The notes under the pieces: model-generated
Databases searched by the model: none
Told to the model about the DNA's origin: nothing
Seen by the model: only the letters and a program-made list of their open reading frames with translations
Position numbers and translations under genes: made by a program
Shown: one piece after another, positions 21,181-34,000 of the stretch
Layout of the letters: each line of letters begins with the position of its first letter
Numbering within the stretch: position 1 is the first letter of the stretch
Source of the DNA: Enoplosus armatus
Taxonomy: Eukaryota; Chordata; Actinopteri; Centrarchiformes; Enoplosidae
Direction of reading: 5' to 3'
Assembly: GCF_043641665.1 (NCBI RefSeq)
Contig: NC_092191.1
Span: 377,001 to 441,000 of the forward strand
DNA length: 64,000 nucleotides

Positions 21181-23092
21181 AAAGCATTCATTATGTTTGA
21201 CACAAACAAAGACAAGATGAACGATCTATTTTAAATATTCCACTATGAAAGAACAATCCCTTAAATGATCATTTATTAATTCTTCCTGTACCAAACAATC
21301 ATCATCTAAATCACTGGTGGTTCTGGTGGTTTTAGATTTTTGTTTTCTGGTGTGAGTGTGGGGGTGGAGGGAACCTCATATTACATTGGTGTTAATGGTG
21401 TTGGTGGCGTTGGGGACCTCACATTATAATGCAGATGCTCATTTCGACGCTGGACAGATTGACTCTGATGATGCTCTCTGGATGGAGAGAAACCACCAGA
21501 GGTCAGCGGGAACACACTGAAGTGAGGCCTTCAGGCGGCCTGGGAGGATTTGATCTCCATGAAGCATTAAATGAACATACATCACTCCAAATATGGCATC
21601 TGTGTTGTTGCCAAAATCTTTTTATTAGTTGGATTTATGGTTCTCTAAACAGACATTTCCCTCATGCCGATGACAGTTTTATCTAACTACAGTAACTTTA
21701 CTCTAAAGTGTGTTTTCATTCGAACATGTTATTAAAACTACCCAATTGAATGTATTAATATTAAAACCCCTTCACGTCTCAGTTAAAGGGTTTATTAAGA
21801 GACTCGTTAAAGCAAAGCACTGAAAATAGCTGACAAATTGAGCCAATGAGTGGGATCAGTTCTCATTAATAACCTTTTCATAACCTGTAAACACGCTCAA
21901 AAGGAACATTTGTCCAGAGTGCTAAGCCGTCCTACATTTAATGAAGAATTCATCTGGATTTCAGAGACAACTGGAGTGTTTTAGCATGAAATCAAAGTCA
22001 TCCTGTAGCGCAGCAGAAAAGCTTTTATTTAGTTTGCTGGCTGAAGTCGCTCGACTCCAGCAAAGAAACCAGAAAGAACATTATAGAACATCAACAATAT
22101 GAATATAGGATCTCTCAAAATTACAGCAAAACAGGGAGTTGGAATATCAGATATCCCTCGACTCCTGCAGAGCTCAACAAACCCAAAATCTCATCCTAAC
22201 GTCCTTTTTAAGACAGAAAACAGAGCAGGCGAGTCTTTGCTCAGAAAATGACGCAACAGTGAGCCGATAAACGATCGATCAGTTATTGCAGTGATACTTC
22301 AGGCTGATGTCAGAATTCACAGCTCCTACAAACGCTCTGCTCGGGGCAGAATCTCTCTTCAGATGCATAGAAACATCCAACTCTACAAACGTGTAAAAAA
22401 ACGTCTTTACTTTTGTGAGTAAATCTAAATGTGAAAACAGTTACAGAGGAAGTGTTGCATTTTAATCATTTCTACTTTTCTTTACTCTCATGAAGGCAAC
22501 CTCCACCGTCAAAACAAACGAAGGCAGAACGTGTGATGAAAGAAACAAAGCTAACTCAGTTGACAACAAGTACAAAAAGATGAATGAGATGTGGACCACC
22601 AGACTCCGGGTCCCTGATCCCTTTTTTTATCACTCGTCTCAGGAAAAGTCCAAAAAGCAGCAGCAGGAAACAAACAAACTCAAACATTTTGTTCTGTGGA
22701 AAAGATCCTTCATCGCTGTCGGACAGAAGAGACACCAAAACCACCGAGATCCAGAACCAGGACAGAGCCCATCAGGTGGTTCAGTACTGAGGAGACGTCG
22801 GGCCACAACAAACAGGAAGAAGAAGGTTCTGAGATCAAATTCTAAGAAGAAATCTGAGAAATTCTGAGATTCTGAGAAAGTCAACGTTAGTCAGCGTTAA
22901 GAAACAAAAGACTGGGTGTTGACTGGTTTAGGACTGGTCTCAAACTGGTTTCCAGACTGGTCTAAACAGAATTTCATACAGGTTTCAATCTAGATTTTAA
23001 CTAGTTTTAAACTGGTTTCAGTCTGGTTTGTCTACAGTGGTCTCAGACTCGTTCTAACCTTGTTTCAAACTTTGTTTAAAGTATTTTAGACA

Positions 23093-23281
23093 GGTTTCAG
23101 ACTGGGTCTTAGCTGTTCTTTTAGAGTGGGTTTAAACTGGTTTCAGACTGGGTCTTAGCTGTTCTTTTAGAGTGGGTTTAAACTGGTCTCAGACTGGGTC
23201 TTAGCTGTTCTTTCAGAGTGGGTTTAAACTGGTTTCAGACTGGGTCTTAGCTGTTCTTTTAGAGTGGGTTGAAACTGGTTT
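23093..23281 (+). repeat. 46-bp tandem repeat, four copies
   Basis: The unit runs GGTTTCAGACTGGGTCTTAG then CTGTTCTTTTAGAGTGGGTT plus TAAACT. Copies start near 23093, 23139, 23185 and 23231 and differ by single bases. More diverged ACTGGTTTCAGACTGG words surround it (22915-23090) and recur at 27640-27900 in a cul9 intron. Confidence 0.85.
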
Positions 23282-23325
23282 CTTATAGCATGACTTTCAT
23301 GTCATAACTGACTTAGAATTGATTA

Positions 23326-23331
23326 TTTATT
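23326..23331 (-). terminator. Candidate polyadenylation signal of cul9
   Basis: AATAAA on the minus strand, about 340 bases after the cul9 stop at 23670. It is the first such hexamer downstream, so a short 3' UTR is plausible. Later hexamers could also be used. Confidence 0.4.
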
Positions 23332-23669
23332 CTCATCATTTAAAGACTAAACTAAGACTTTGTCTCAGAATTGAAATATTAAAACTCTGTCTTCTTCTAA
23401 ACTGTGTCTTCTTCACGCGACCCTCGTCTTCTTCGGTACTTTAATTTGATGAAAACACAGAAGGTAAAATGCAGGAAGTGAAGAAAAGCGAGTGCAGCTG
23501 TGTTTGGAGCGGGGGGGGGGGGGGGGTTCAGGTGATCGTCTCCCGTCCTTCCTGACGTTCTCAGGTGGCGTCAGATGGTCGGGAGGAGGGGGGTGGGGTC
23601 GTGGCGGGGCCCGACTCGTCCTCTTGCTCTCCCCTCGACTCTGGGAGGTTTCTGTTTTTTGCGTCGGGT

Positions 23670-26600
23670 TCAGTCGAAGGGGCTGAAGTCCCTCTCCAGG
23701 TTCTCTGACTCGTCGTCGTCGGAGAAGAAGTCATCCTCGTCGATGTCGTCCTCGTCGTAGTCCTCGTGCCACTCGGGGACGTACTCTTCATCGTACTCGT
23801 CGTCCTCGTCCTCCGCCTCCTCGCCGCCCTCCTCCCCCGTGTTGTTGTTGTTATCCGAGTCTCCAGAGTCCGACGCTCGTTCCGACTTCGACCTGAGAAC
23901 AAAGTAGAAAGTTCAGTCTGGAGTTTCCAAAGACGCCACATGTGTAAACTGGGGCATTTGTGAATTGATAAAATGATGCACATCTGGAATATTTGCACGT
24001 TAACTCATTCTTTGGTGTCATACTCACACTTTGTTGGTGTCGGTGTGGTTGGACAGGTTGGAGGCCTGAGTAGATTCTGGTTCCTGGCTGCTCTTGGACT
24101 GATAGCCGACCCTGAAGTCCTGTATTAGACAGAAATACAGGAACCTGTCACTGTAAATGTTCAGATTCAGAGTTTCAACCGTTTATATTCTGAAAACAAA
24201 CGAAAACGTAAATGTGATCATTAAAAAACTGAATATTAAGACTTTTTTAGACTTAGACTTTTATTAATCCCACAGCGGGGAAATTTACTCGTCACAGCAG
24301 CAGAAAGGTGCAGAAACACACAGCAGACAGCACTGTGTCAATAAGAATTTTTTTTAAAAAGAAACAACAATATACAAATAATAAATACAGATATAAAAAA
24401 TATGGGGGACAAAAATAAATATATACACAGAAAAATATAAATTATGTACAAATTGTGCAGATTTATGTGCAGTTAAACAGTCTTATAGCCGTAGGAATGA
24501 ACGACCTGCGGTAGCGCTCCTTCTTACACCGTGGGTGTAACAGTCTGCTGCTGAAGGAGCTGCTCAGGGCCCCCACAGTCTCGTGCAGCGGGTGAGAGGT
24601 GTTGTCCATGATGGATGTCAGCTTGGCTAACATCCTCCTCTCCCCCACCTCCTCAATGGAGTCCAGCAAGCAGTCCAGAACAGAGCCGGCTTGCCTAATC
24701 AGTCTATTGAGCCTCCTCCTGTCCCTGTCCGTGCTGTTGAAAAACAGGTTCAGTTGGTTAGCCCAGTCCCTGTCTCGACTGTCCTGATGTCTCCCCTCAT
24801 CTTTTCCATGTCCAGAGATCTTCTTAAGTCCTCTCCAGACATCCCTGGTGTTATTCTGCCCCAGATGTTCCTCCAGTTTCCTCCTGTAGCTCTCCTCGCC
24901 CTTCCTTATTTGTTGCCGGAGCTGCTTCTGGATGCTCTGCAGCTGCTCTTTGTCCCCCGACCTAAAGGCCCTCTTCTTCTCATTCAGTAGGGTCTTAATG
25001 TCGGGGGTCACCCAGGGTTTGTTGTTGGGAAAACACTGTACCTTCTTGGAAGGCACCGTATTCTCCACACAGAAGTTGATATAGTCCGTAATGCAGTGGG
25101 TCAAACTGTCAATGTCCTCCCCATGAGGGCTGCAGAGTGCTTCCCAGTCTGTTGTTTCAAAGCAGTCCCTGAGCCTTGCACAGGCCTCCTCAGACCACAC
25201 CATCACTGACTCTCCACAGGTGGATGTTTATTCACCAGGGGGGTGGAGGTAAACAAGGTTGTGATCAGATCAGCCAAGCGGGGGGAGGGGGAGTGAGGTG
25301 TATGCATCCTTGGTGTTTGTATACAGTAGGTCCAGAGTTTTATTGTCCCTGGTGGCATTTCATATATTGGGTGAAGGTGGGGAGAGTAGCAGACAGGGAA
25401 GTGTGATTGAAGTCACCGGAGATGAGGAGGAGGGCTTGGGGGTGCCGAGTCTGTAGCTGAGAGACGACAGTGTGAATGAGCTCGCAGGCTGCAGCAGCAT
25501 CGGCCGATGGAGGGATGTACACAGTTACAGCAATAACATGCGAGAACTCCCTCGGGAGGTAGTATGGCTGAATACCAACAGCTAGCAGCTCAATGTCTCT
25601 GGTGCAGCGCTGCTCCTTGACGCTGATGTGTCCCGGGTTGCACCATCTCTCATTTACAAACATAGCAATACCCCCGCCCTTCTTCTTACCGCTCTCCGCA
25701 GCTTTCCTGTCGGCCCGAACAAGATGAAAGCCATCCAGGGTTGCGTTTGAGTCCGGGGAAAGTTCATTCAGCCACGTCTCGGTGAAGCACAGGAGACTAC
25801 ACTCACGATACTCCCTCTGAAGCCGGGTTAGCGCCGTTAGCTCGTCCATCTTGTTGAATGAATGAGTTTCCCGAGGCAGAGTCCAAAAGTCCGAAAAACA
25901 GCAAGAGGCAAACTACTAATGTCACCAGATGAACATCCATAGTTCCATACTTGCTGAGGGGTCCGTGTATATAAAAATAAATTTAAAAAGTACACAAAAA
26001 GCCTGAGTCTTCAGAGGGTCCCCGTGCTGTGGAAGACATCCTGCCTCGTTCCTGTGCCAAAGACGCCGCGACCCAGTGGCTCTAAGGACTACAGACCCGT
26101 GGCACTGACCTCCCACATCATGAAGACCCTGGAGAGACTCGTCCCGGAGCAGCTCCGGCCCTTGGTCAAGCCACACATGGACCCCCTTCAGTTCGCCTAC
26201 CAGCCCCGACTTGGAGTGGAGGATGCCATCATCTACCTGCTCAACCGTGTCTACGCCCACCTGGATAAGCCGGCGAGCGCTGTGAGAGTCATGTTTTTTG
26301 ACTTCTCCAGTGCGTTCAACACCATCCGTCCGGCTCTACTGGGTGAGAAGCTGACGGAGATGCAGGTGGATGCCCCCCTCGTGTCCTGGATTGTCAACTA
26401 CCTGACTGGCAGACCACAGTATGTGTGCTTACAACACTGTGTGTCAGACAGAGTGGTCAGCAACACCGGGGCCCCACAGGGGACTGTCCTCTCTCCCTTC
26501 CTCTTCACCATCTACACCACGGACTTCAGCTACTGCACTGAGACCTCCCATCTTCAGAAGTTTTCTGATGACTCAGCAATAGTTGGATGTATCAGTGAGG

Positions 26601-28285
26601 GTGATGAAGAGGAGTACAGGGCTGCTGTGGACAACTTCGTCGCATGGTGCAAGCAGAACCACCTGCAGCTCAACGTGACAAAGACAAAGGAACTGACTGT
26701 TGATCTGAGGAGGACCAAGGTGCCGATGACCCCTGTTTCCATCCAGGGGATCAGTGTGGACATTGTAGAGGATTACAAGTACCTGGGAGTTCACATAGAC
26801 AATAAACTGGACTGGGTAAAGAACACCAATGCCCTCTACAAGAAGGGCCAGAGCCGTCTCTATTTTCTGAGGCGGCTGAGGTCCTTCAACATCTGCCGGA
26901 CTATGCTGAGGATGTTCTATGAGTCTGTGGTGGCCAGTGCTATCCTCTTTGCTGTTGCATGCTGGGGCAGCAGGCTGAGGGTGGCGGACTCCAACAGACT
27001 CAAACTGATCCGCAAGGCCAGTGACATTGTGGGGGTGGAGCTGGACTCTCTGACGGTGGTGTCAGAGAGGAGGATGCTGTCTAAGCTGCGGGGCATCTTG
27101 GACAATGTTTCACATCCTCTCCATGACGTACTGGTCGGACACAAGAGCAGCTTCAGTGGGAGACTCATTCCTCCCAAACGTACAACAGAGCGACACAGGA
27201 AATCATTCCTGCCTGTGTCCATCAAACTGTTCAACGTCTCTGGAAATCTGTATCTACTTCACCTGTTCATACACTACCTCACTATTTATTCTTAAATGTT
27301 TAAGTGCAATAGATTTATAGTCATACACTTCAGTGCATATACATTGTTATTGTATATATTTTTTTTACCTCATTGTTCACTTAAATACTGTAAATGTGTA
27401 TATTTTTTATTTTCTATTTCTTATTTTTATATTTTGTACATACTTTTAGTTCTAAATTATGCTACTTTACTCTTGAATGGGAGCACCGGAACTGTACAAT
27501 TTCCCCCCGGGGATCAATAAAGTATTTCTGATTCTGATTCTGAAAAATCACACTTAAGAGACTAAAACAGATCGAAAGTTACGGAGCTGCTGTAACAGGC
27601 TGCCACCAGCGCGGTGCCACTCAAACGCTTAATATGGTTTAGACTGAGTTTCAACTGGTTTCAGACTGGTCTCAAATTGGTTTCAGACTGATTTAATAAG
27701 ACTAATCAGAATTAGATTGAAACCCATTAAAAACCAGTTTGAGACCAATTGGATATCAGACTATATTGGCTGTAAACCAGCTTTAGATTTGGTTTTTAAA
27801 TTAGATGTGTTTTGAACTGGTTTCACACCGGTTTTGAGTTGGACTGACTGTAGACTGGATTTAAACTGGTTTCACACTGGTTTTCAGTCTTTAGACTGGT
27901 TTTACCTGGGTTGAGTGCTGTAGGATGGCCAGCAGGCGCTCCTGGATGCGCCGGATGAGTTCCAGTCCCGTGTTAAGATGTTCTGGTTTCAGCAGCCGGA
28001 CACATGAGGCCAGGTCAGTGCACTGCAGCAGAGTCTCCTCTGAGAACAACACCACCAGTCAACAGGGTCAGACCAGATCAAAGAAACTCTGTTTATAATA
28101 ATGAGAATGTGAGACTCACCCAGCAGGATCTGCAGGGCGTTGGTGTGCAGGTCCAGAGCCTCCGTCTGCTGTTCCATCACGTCCATCTTCTCCGTCTCCT
28201 GGTTGTAGTAGCTGTAGACGCAGGAGTAGGCCAGCACCTGCAGACAGAGAGGAGGGCACAGTAAACTCGATGATGGTGATGATGG

Positions 28286-28331
<46 letters not shown>

Positions 28332-29092
28332 GATGTTACCTTACGAGCCTGAGCGAGGACTTTACAGGCATCGATGACGAAGGTCAAAGACTTCATCTGC
28401 AGAGCTTCATTAATGGACGACACTTTGTTCTCCAGGTTGACGGCAAAATCCTGCAACAGAAACTCAGAGTCATGGTCCTGTTCTGCTGGTCCTGACTGTT
28501 GGTCCTGATTACTGGTCCTGTTCTACTGGTCCTGTTCTACTGGTCCTGTTCTACTGGTCCTGTTCTGCTGGTACTGAGCTGTTCTACTGGTACTGAGCTG
28601 TTCTACTGAGCTGGTACTGTTCTGCTGGTCCGGTTCTACTGGTCCTGAGCTGTTCTATTGGTCCTGTTCTGCTGGTCCTGAGCTGTTCTGCTGGTCCTGT
28701 TCTACTGGCCCTGTTCTACTGGCCTAGTGTTGTTCTGCTGGTCCTGTTCTACTGGTCCTGAACTGTTCTACTGAGCTGGTACTGTTCTACTGGTCCTGTT
28801 CTACTGGTCCTTTTCTGCTGGTCCTTTTCTGCTGGTCCTGTTCTACTGGTCCTGTTCTACTGGTCCTGAGCTGTTCTACTGATCCTGAGCTGTTCTACTG
28901 AACTGGTACCGTTCTAGTGATCCGGTTCTACTGGTCCTGAGCTGTTCTACTGGTCCTGAGCTGTTCTGCTGGTCCTGTTCTACTGGTACAGGGCCCTGAT
29001 CTGCAGTGGACAGGTACCTTGGCCTGGTGGTGGAACGTGCATCTCTCATTATAATCCTGGAACTTCTTTTCCTGCCGTGCTGCTTTACTCAC
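23670..29092 (-). CDS. cul9: cul9 exons 40-45: ariadne-like helical domain and acidic C-terminus
   Basis: Exons 29018-29092, 28340-28450, 28120-28237, 27906-28039, 24028-24119 and 23670-23892. The first four encode the helical region after RING2 ([78 protein letters not shown]), matching ariadne-type proteins. Exon 44 is Ser/Gln-rich. Exon 45 is strongly acidic ([20 protein letters not shown], then SENLERD) and ends SPFD-stop. The 3.8-kb intron before exon 44 holds both L2 fragments. Confidence 0.94.
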
Positions 29093-30569
29093 CTGCAAGA
29101 AGAAGAAGAAGAAGAAGTTCAAAAATATACAAACGATCTGATGAAGGATCAGATGTTAAACCAGGTCTCTCTCAGTCCCGTCTTTGTTCTCTCTGGCTGT
29201 GAAACCTTTTCTTTGTTTTTTGACCTTTTCAATCTGCTTGTTTTTGTATCGTCTTGTGACATGTGATGTGGAGTGACTCATTAGTAATAACATAATAATA
29301 ATAATAATAATAATAATCATATCAAATCAAAGACCCAGGACCAGTGGTTATTATTATTTCCAGTTCATCGGTTTTGAGATTGATTTCTTTTGTTCAGTTT
29401 AAATCTTTAACAAACTGTCAGCTGGAACATAAAGTTAAAGATAAACCTTAATACACATAATTATCACAGAGCATGAGACTGTTGTCTTGGTCTCTGATTG
29501 GACGGATTTGTGTGCTGACGGAGGTCATGTGACAGTGTGTGAACCAACCATGGCGGAGCAGTTGTAGTAGTCCTTGTGTGTTGGTTTCCAGGGTTTCAGA
29601 CACCGCCAGCAGAAACCGTGGTTACACTTGGCACAGGTCATACTGAGAAGAGAGGAATACAACCATCATCATCATCCTCCTCCTCCTCCTCCTCCTCCTC
29701 CTCCTCAGTGTTTATTTATATTGTGAGTGTACATACTGCAGACAGCCTTCATTCTTCTCGATCTGAGCCTGGCAGCTCGGGCAGCGTTTGGAGATCAGCT
29801 TGGCGAGGTGTTTGCTCTGAGCCTCCATGCTCATCCCTTCATAATATCCTCCATCATCCATCCACTGAGACATGTGGCTGCAGCTGGCTGGGTAGTGGGC
29901 CTGGAGGGGGACAGGCTCACTGTGTTAGTCCAGCAAGCATGACCATGTAAGACTACATGTGTCATCACCATCACCATCATCTGCTGCTGAACCAAGGCAA
30001 CAGCCGTGGGTCATCCTCCAGATGATGGTTCTTGAAAAGCTCGTTTGAGAACGACACGGCTCCATAATGCTGTTGCTAAAGTGATGAATGACATCATTAA
30101 AAACACGGTGCAGCTCTTGTATTGATCTGTCCGAGGATCAACGTCCAGGAGGACTGAAGTCTGTCGGTACTTTCACTTCGACTGTGTTTTAGTTTTGGAA
30201 ACTTGGACCTGTTTATCTTAAACTGGATATTGATACTGTTCCTGTTTGTCTGGTCTGTTTATGTTGTATTTCATATTGTTCTTATGTTGAATGTTCAGAT
30301 TTAAATGTTTCACCTGATTAAATGATTCAAAGAAAAGAAGACAATGTCGCATTTTCCTTCTCAGGATTCCTCAGATATGTTTTATTTCCAATATGTGCAG
30401 TCGGTACGAGATTCTTTGGTTTGTGAGATCTCGGTCATGAAACAGCAAATAAAACACGAGACGATGAGATGATACCAGATAAACTGCTCGAGATGAGACG
30501 ACCTCACACTCACACACACATTTAGTTTCTTTATCCACACGTATGTTTTCATCCTCGTCAACTCCTTGG

Positions 30570-30603
<34 letters not shown>

Positions 30604-31016
30604 GACCTCTGACCTCGGGGAAGTTGCAGCTGAAGCAGGAGGACCAGCAGCACTTGGAGCAGGTCCCCATGCTGCCCATGTTCTCCTTACAGAGGATCTG
30701 GTCGCAGCCCTGAGGGTTGGTGCACCAGGTCAGGTTGGAGCAGCACTCCACGTAGCCTCTGAGCAAGGCATTCTCATACTGACAAGGGGGGGGCATCAAA
30801 CACATCATAAACAACTGATTTATTCCAAAATCTGATTCAGGTTGTCATGGTAACAGAGGAGGATGGGGCGTTACCTTGGCGATGGTGTCCTTGTCTGTGA
30901 GGATGTTGAGGAAGAACAGTGAGGTGGGCTGAGCCTGGCAGTCTGTGATCGGACAGTTACAGTTCATGACCAGGTTCTGTTCGATCCTTGCCGTCAGGTA
31001 CTCCTGCCAACAGGAC

Positions 31017-31049
<33 letters not shown>

Positions 31050-34000
31050 TGTCAGAACCAGAACTACATCCTGAACATCAGGTTCTATATCTGCTGGTCT
31101 GTGTGAGCGTCTGACCCGGCAGCAGTAGTGCATGCAGCTCAGTGAGGGGACCGGTTCCATGGCTGAGGTGCGGAGGCTCAGGCAGACAGGGCAGGTGGAG
31201 GCAGGGCTTGGCGGCGGCTGAGGGTTTCGGCACTTGAGCCCCGCGGCCAAGATGAGGGTGTCGGGGTCGTCGGTGTATCGCTGCACCAGCAAGTCCACGT
31301 TCCACCTACAGTGAACCAGAAGGTGCTCGGCCCGGTCCAGATCCAGACTCAAAGTCCCTGAAACCTGTTAGGACAGAGAGGTACAAGATCACCTGTCTGA
31401 CATCTAAACACACCCATCTTTGTGGTCGTTTCGGGTCTCTCTGTAGTCATAAACACAGAGTCGTTCCATCTTTACCATCCATCACGAATGACATGAACGC
31501 CACATTACACCACAGCTGCTGAAAGAGCGGTAAAAAACGTTTAAACCAGGCGCTGTGTCTGAAGAGTGAAGACAAAGCTGAAGTGCCTTAAACCTGCCTT
31601 CTTTCTGCTGGCCAGCAGGGGGCAACTCCACTGGTGGCAAAAAGAAGTCAGATTGTATATAAGTCTATGAGAAAACGACCTGACTTCTCACCTGATTTTG
31701 ACCTCAGCAAACATTTTCCTCATGAGTTCATGGTCTCAGTCGCTAGTTTCAAGTCTTCTTCAATACAGCTTGATGTTCATTTAGTCAATGATGGTCCCAT
31801 TTAGTGTCAAATAGACAATAAAGCAGGGTCTGCTTTAGGGCGGGGCTACCTTGTGATTGACAGGTCGCTACCACGGCAGCCAAAATAATAACATTTTCAG
31901 AGGGTGTTAAAGAATGTGTATCCGTCCTTTCACTCCTAACATCTGTAATGGACTCAGGCTGAACAGGATAAGTTCTCCTCGGTCACAAACTACACTCAAA
32001 CAAACTTTATTGACAGAACAGTCTGACCTGTTGGACAGTCCTCTGCATCAGCTGACGGACTTCCTCCTGTGTCATCGTCCGACCCATCGAGAACAGAACC
32101 GCGTCCAGAACGCCGTCCTCGAACTGCCGTGGTGCCGATACCAGACTGCAACACAAACACAGGTGTTAAACAACTTCAAGAAAACGGTTTACTAGTGAAG
32201 CACTTTTATTTTGAAAAACTCTTCTTTACACAAAGCTTTTAATTTTATTCCTCACTGTGTTTCTGTTTTATTACATTGTCTAAAATAAAATAAAATAAAC
32301 TGTTACACAAATGTTCAACGTTTTTTCTATCTTTTTTCAAATAGAAATGCCAAGAACAACAGACAGATTGTTGACAAGTAAGACAACACAGGTGTGTCTC
32401 TTCGTGGCTGTTTTGAGTCTCTTTGCAGTCATTTTGCAGTCGTTTTGCGTCTCTTTGTGGTCGTTTTGCATCTCTTTGCCGTCTCTTTGCCGTCTCTTTG
32501 CCGTCTCTTTGTGGTCGTTTTGCGTCTTGTAGCAGTCATTTTACGCGTCTTTATGGCTGTTTTGCGTCTCCTTGTGGTCATTTTGCATCTCTCAGCGGCC
32601 GTTTTGCGTCTCTTTGTGGCTGTTTTGCATCTCTTTGCAGTCGTTTTGCAGTCGTTTTGCGTCTCTTTGTGGACGTTTTGCATCTCTTTGCCGTCTCTTT
32701 GTGGTCATTTTGCATCTCTCAGCGGTCGTTTTGCGTCTCTTTGCGGCCGCTTTGCATCTCTTCGTGGCTGTTTTGCATCTCTTTGGGGCTGTTATGTATC
32801 TCTTTATGGTCATTTTGTGTCTCTTCGTGGTCGTTTTGCGTGTCTTTGCAGCCGTTTTGCATCTCTTTGTGGCTGTTTTGCATCTCTTTGCTGTCGTTTT
32901 GCATCTCTTCGTGGCTGTTTTGTGTCTCTTAGCGGCCATTTTGCATCTCTTTGTGGCTGTTTTGTGTCTCTTTGCGGACGTTTTGCATCTTTATGCGGCC
33001 GTTTTGCGTCTCTTTGTGGCCGTTTTGTGTCGCTTTGCGTCTCTTTGTGGACGTTTTGCATCTCTTTGCCGTCTCTTTGTGGTCATTTTGCATCTCTCAG
33101 CGGCCGTTTTGCGTCTCTTTGTGGCTGTTTGGCATCTCTTGGCAGTCGTTTTACGTGTCTTTGTGGCTGTTTTGCATCTCCTTGCGGTCTCTTTGCGGTC
33201 GTTTTACGTGTCTTTGTGGCTGTTTTGCATCTCCTTGCGGCCTCTTTGCGGCCGTTTTGCGTCCCTTTGTGGCTGTTTTGCGTCTCTTTGCAGTCGTTTT
33301 GCAGTTGTTTTGCGTCTCTTTGTGGACGTTTTGCATCTCTTTGCCGTCTCTTTGTGGTCATTTTGCATCTCTCAGCGGTCGTTTTGCATCTCTTTGCATC
33401 TCTTCGTGGCTGTTTTGCATCTCTTTGGGGCTGTTATGTATCTCTTTATGGTCATTTTGTGTCTCTTCGTGGTCGTTTTGCGTGTCTTTGCAGCCGTTTT
33501 GCATCTCTTTGTGGCTGTTTTGCATCTCTTTGCTGTCGTTTTGCATCTCTTCGTGGCTGTTTTGTGTCTCTTTGCAGCCGTTTTGCGTCTCTTAGCAGCC
33601 ATTTTGCATCTCTTTGTGGCTGTTTTGTGTCTCTTTGCGGTCGTTTTGCATCTTTATGCGGCCGTTTTGCGTCTCTTTGTGGCCGTTTTGTGTCGCTTTG
33701 CGTCTCTTTGTGGTCATTTTGCATCTCTCAGCGGTCGTTTTGCGTCTCTTCGTGGCTGTTTTGCATCTCTTTGGGGCTGTTATGTATCTCTTTATGGTCA
33801 TTTTGTGTCTCTTCATGGTCGTTTTGCGTGTCTTTGCAGCCGTTTCGCATCTCTTCGTGGCTTTTTTGCATCTCTTTGCTGTCGTTTTGCATCTCTTCGT
33901 GGCTGTTTTGTGTCTCTTTGCGATCGTTTTGCATCTCTTCGTGGCTGTTTTGCGTCTTTTTGTGGTCGTTTTGGATCTCTTTGCGGTTGTTTTGTGTCTC

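Larger units (their letters stand above)
21181..23669. other. Intergenic region between cul9 (3' end) and the UNR/ZNF318-like gene (5' end)
   Basis: Contains the cul9 3' UTR. The first AATAAA on the minus strand after the cul9 stop is at 23326-23331; others are at 22024-22029, 21621-21626 and 21272-21277. A 46-bp tandem repeat lies at 23093-23281. The ORFs at 22490-22884 lack family motifs. No RNA gene was recognised. Confidence 0.5.

Noticed and set aside
22490..22884. 125-codon plus-strand ORF between the two genes
   Set aside because: No recognisable domain, no splice partners, lysine/serine-rich translation of AT-rich DNA; possibly opposite the cul9 3' region.
24240..27541. Twin-primed inversion of one L2 element
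   Set aside because: Both halves carry their own 3' end and distinct tails, so two insertions are needed.
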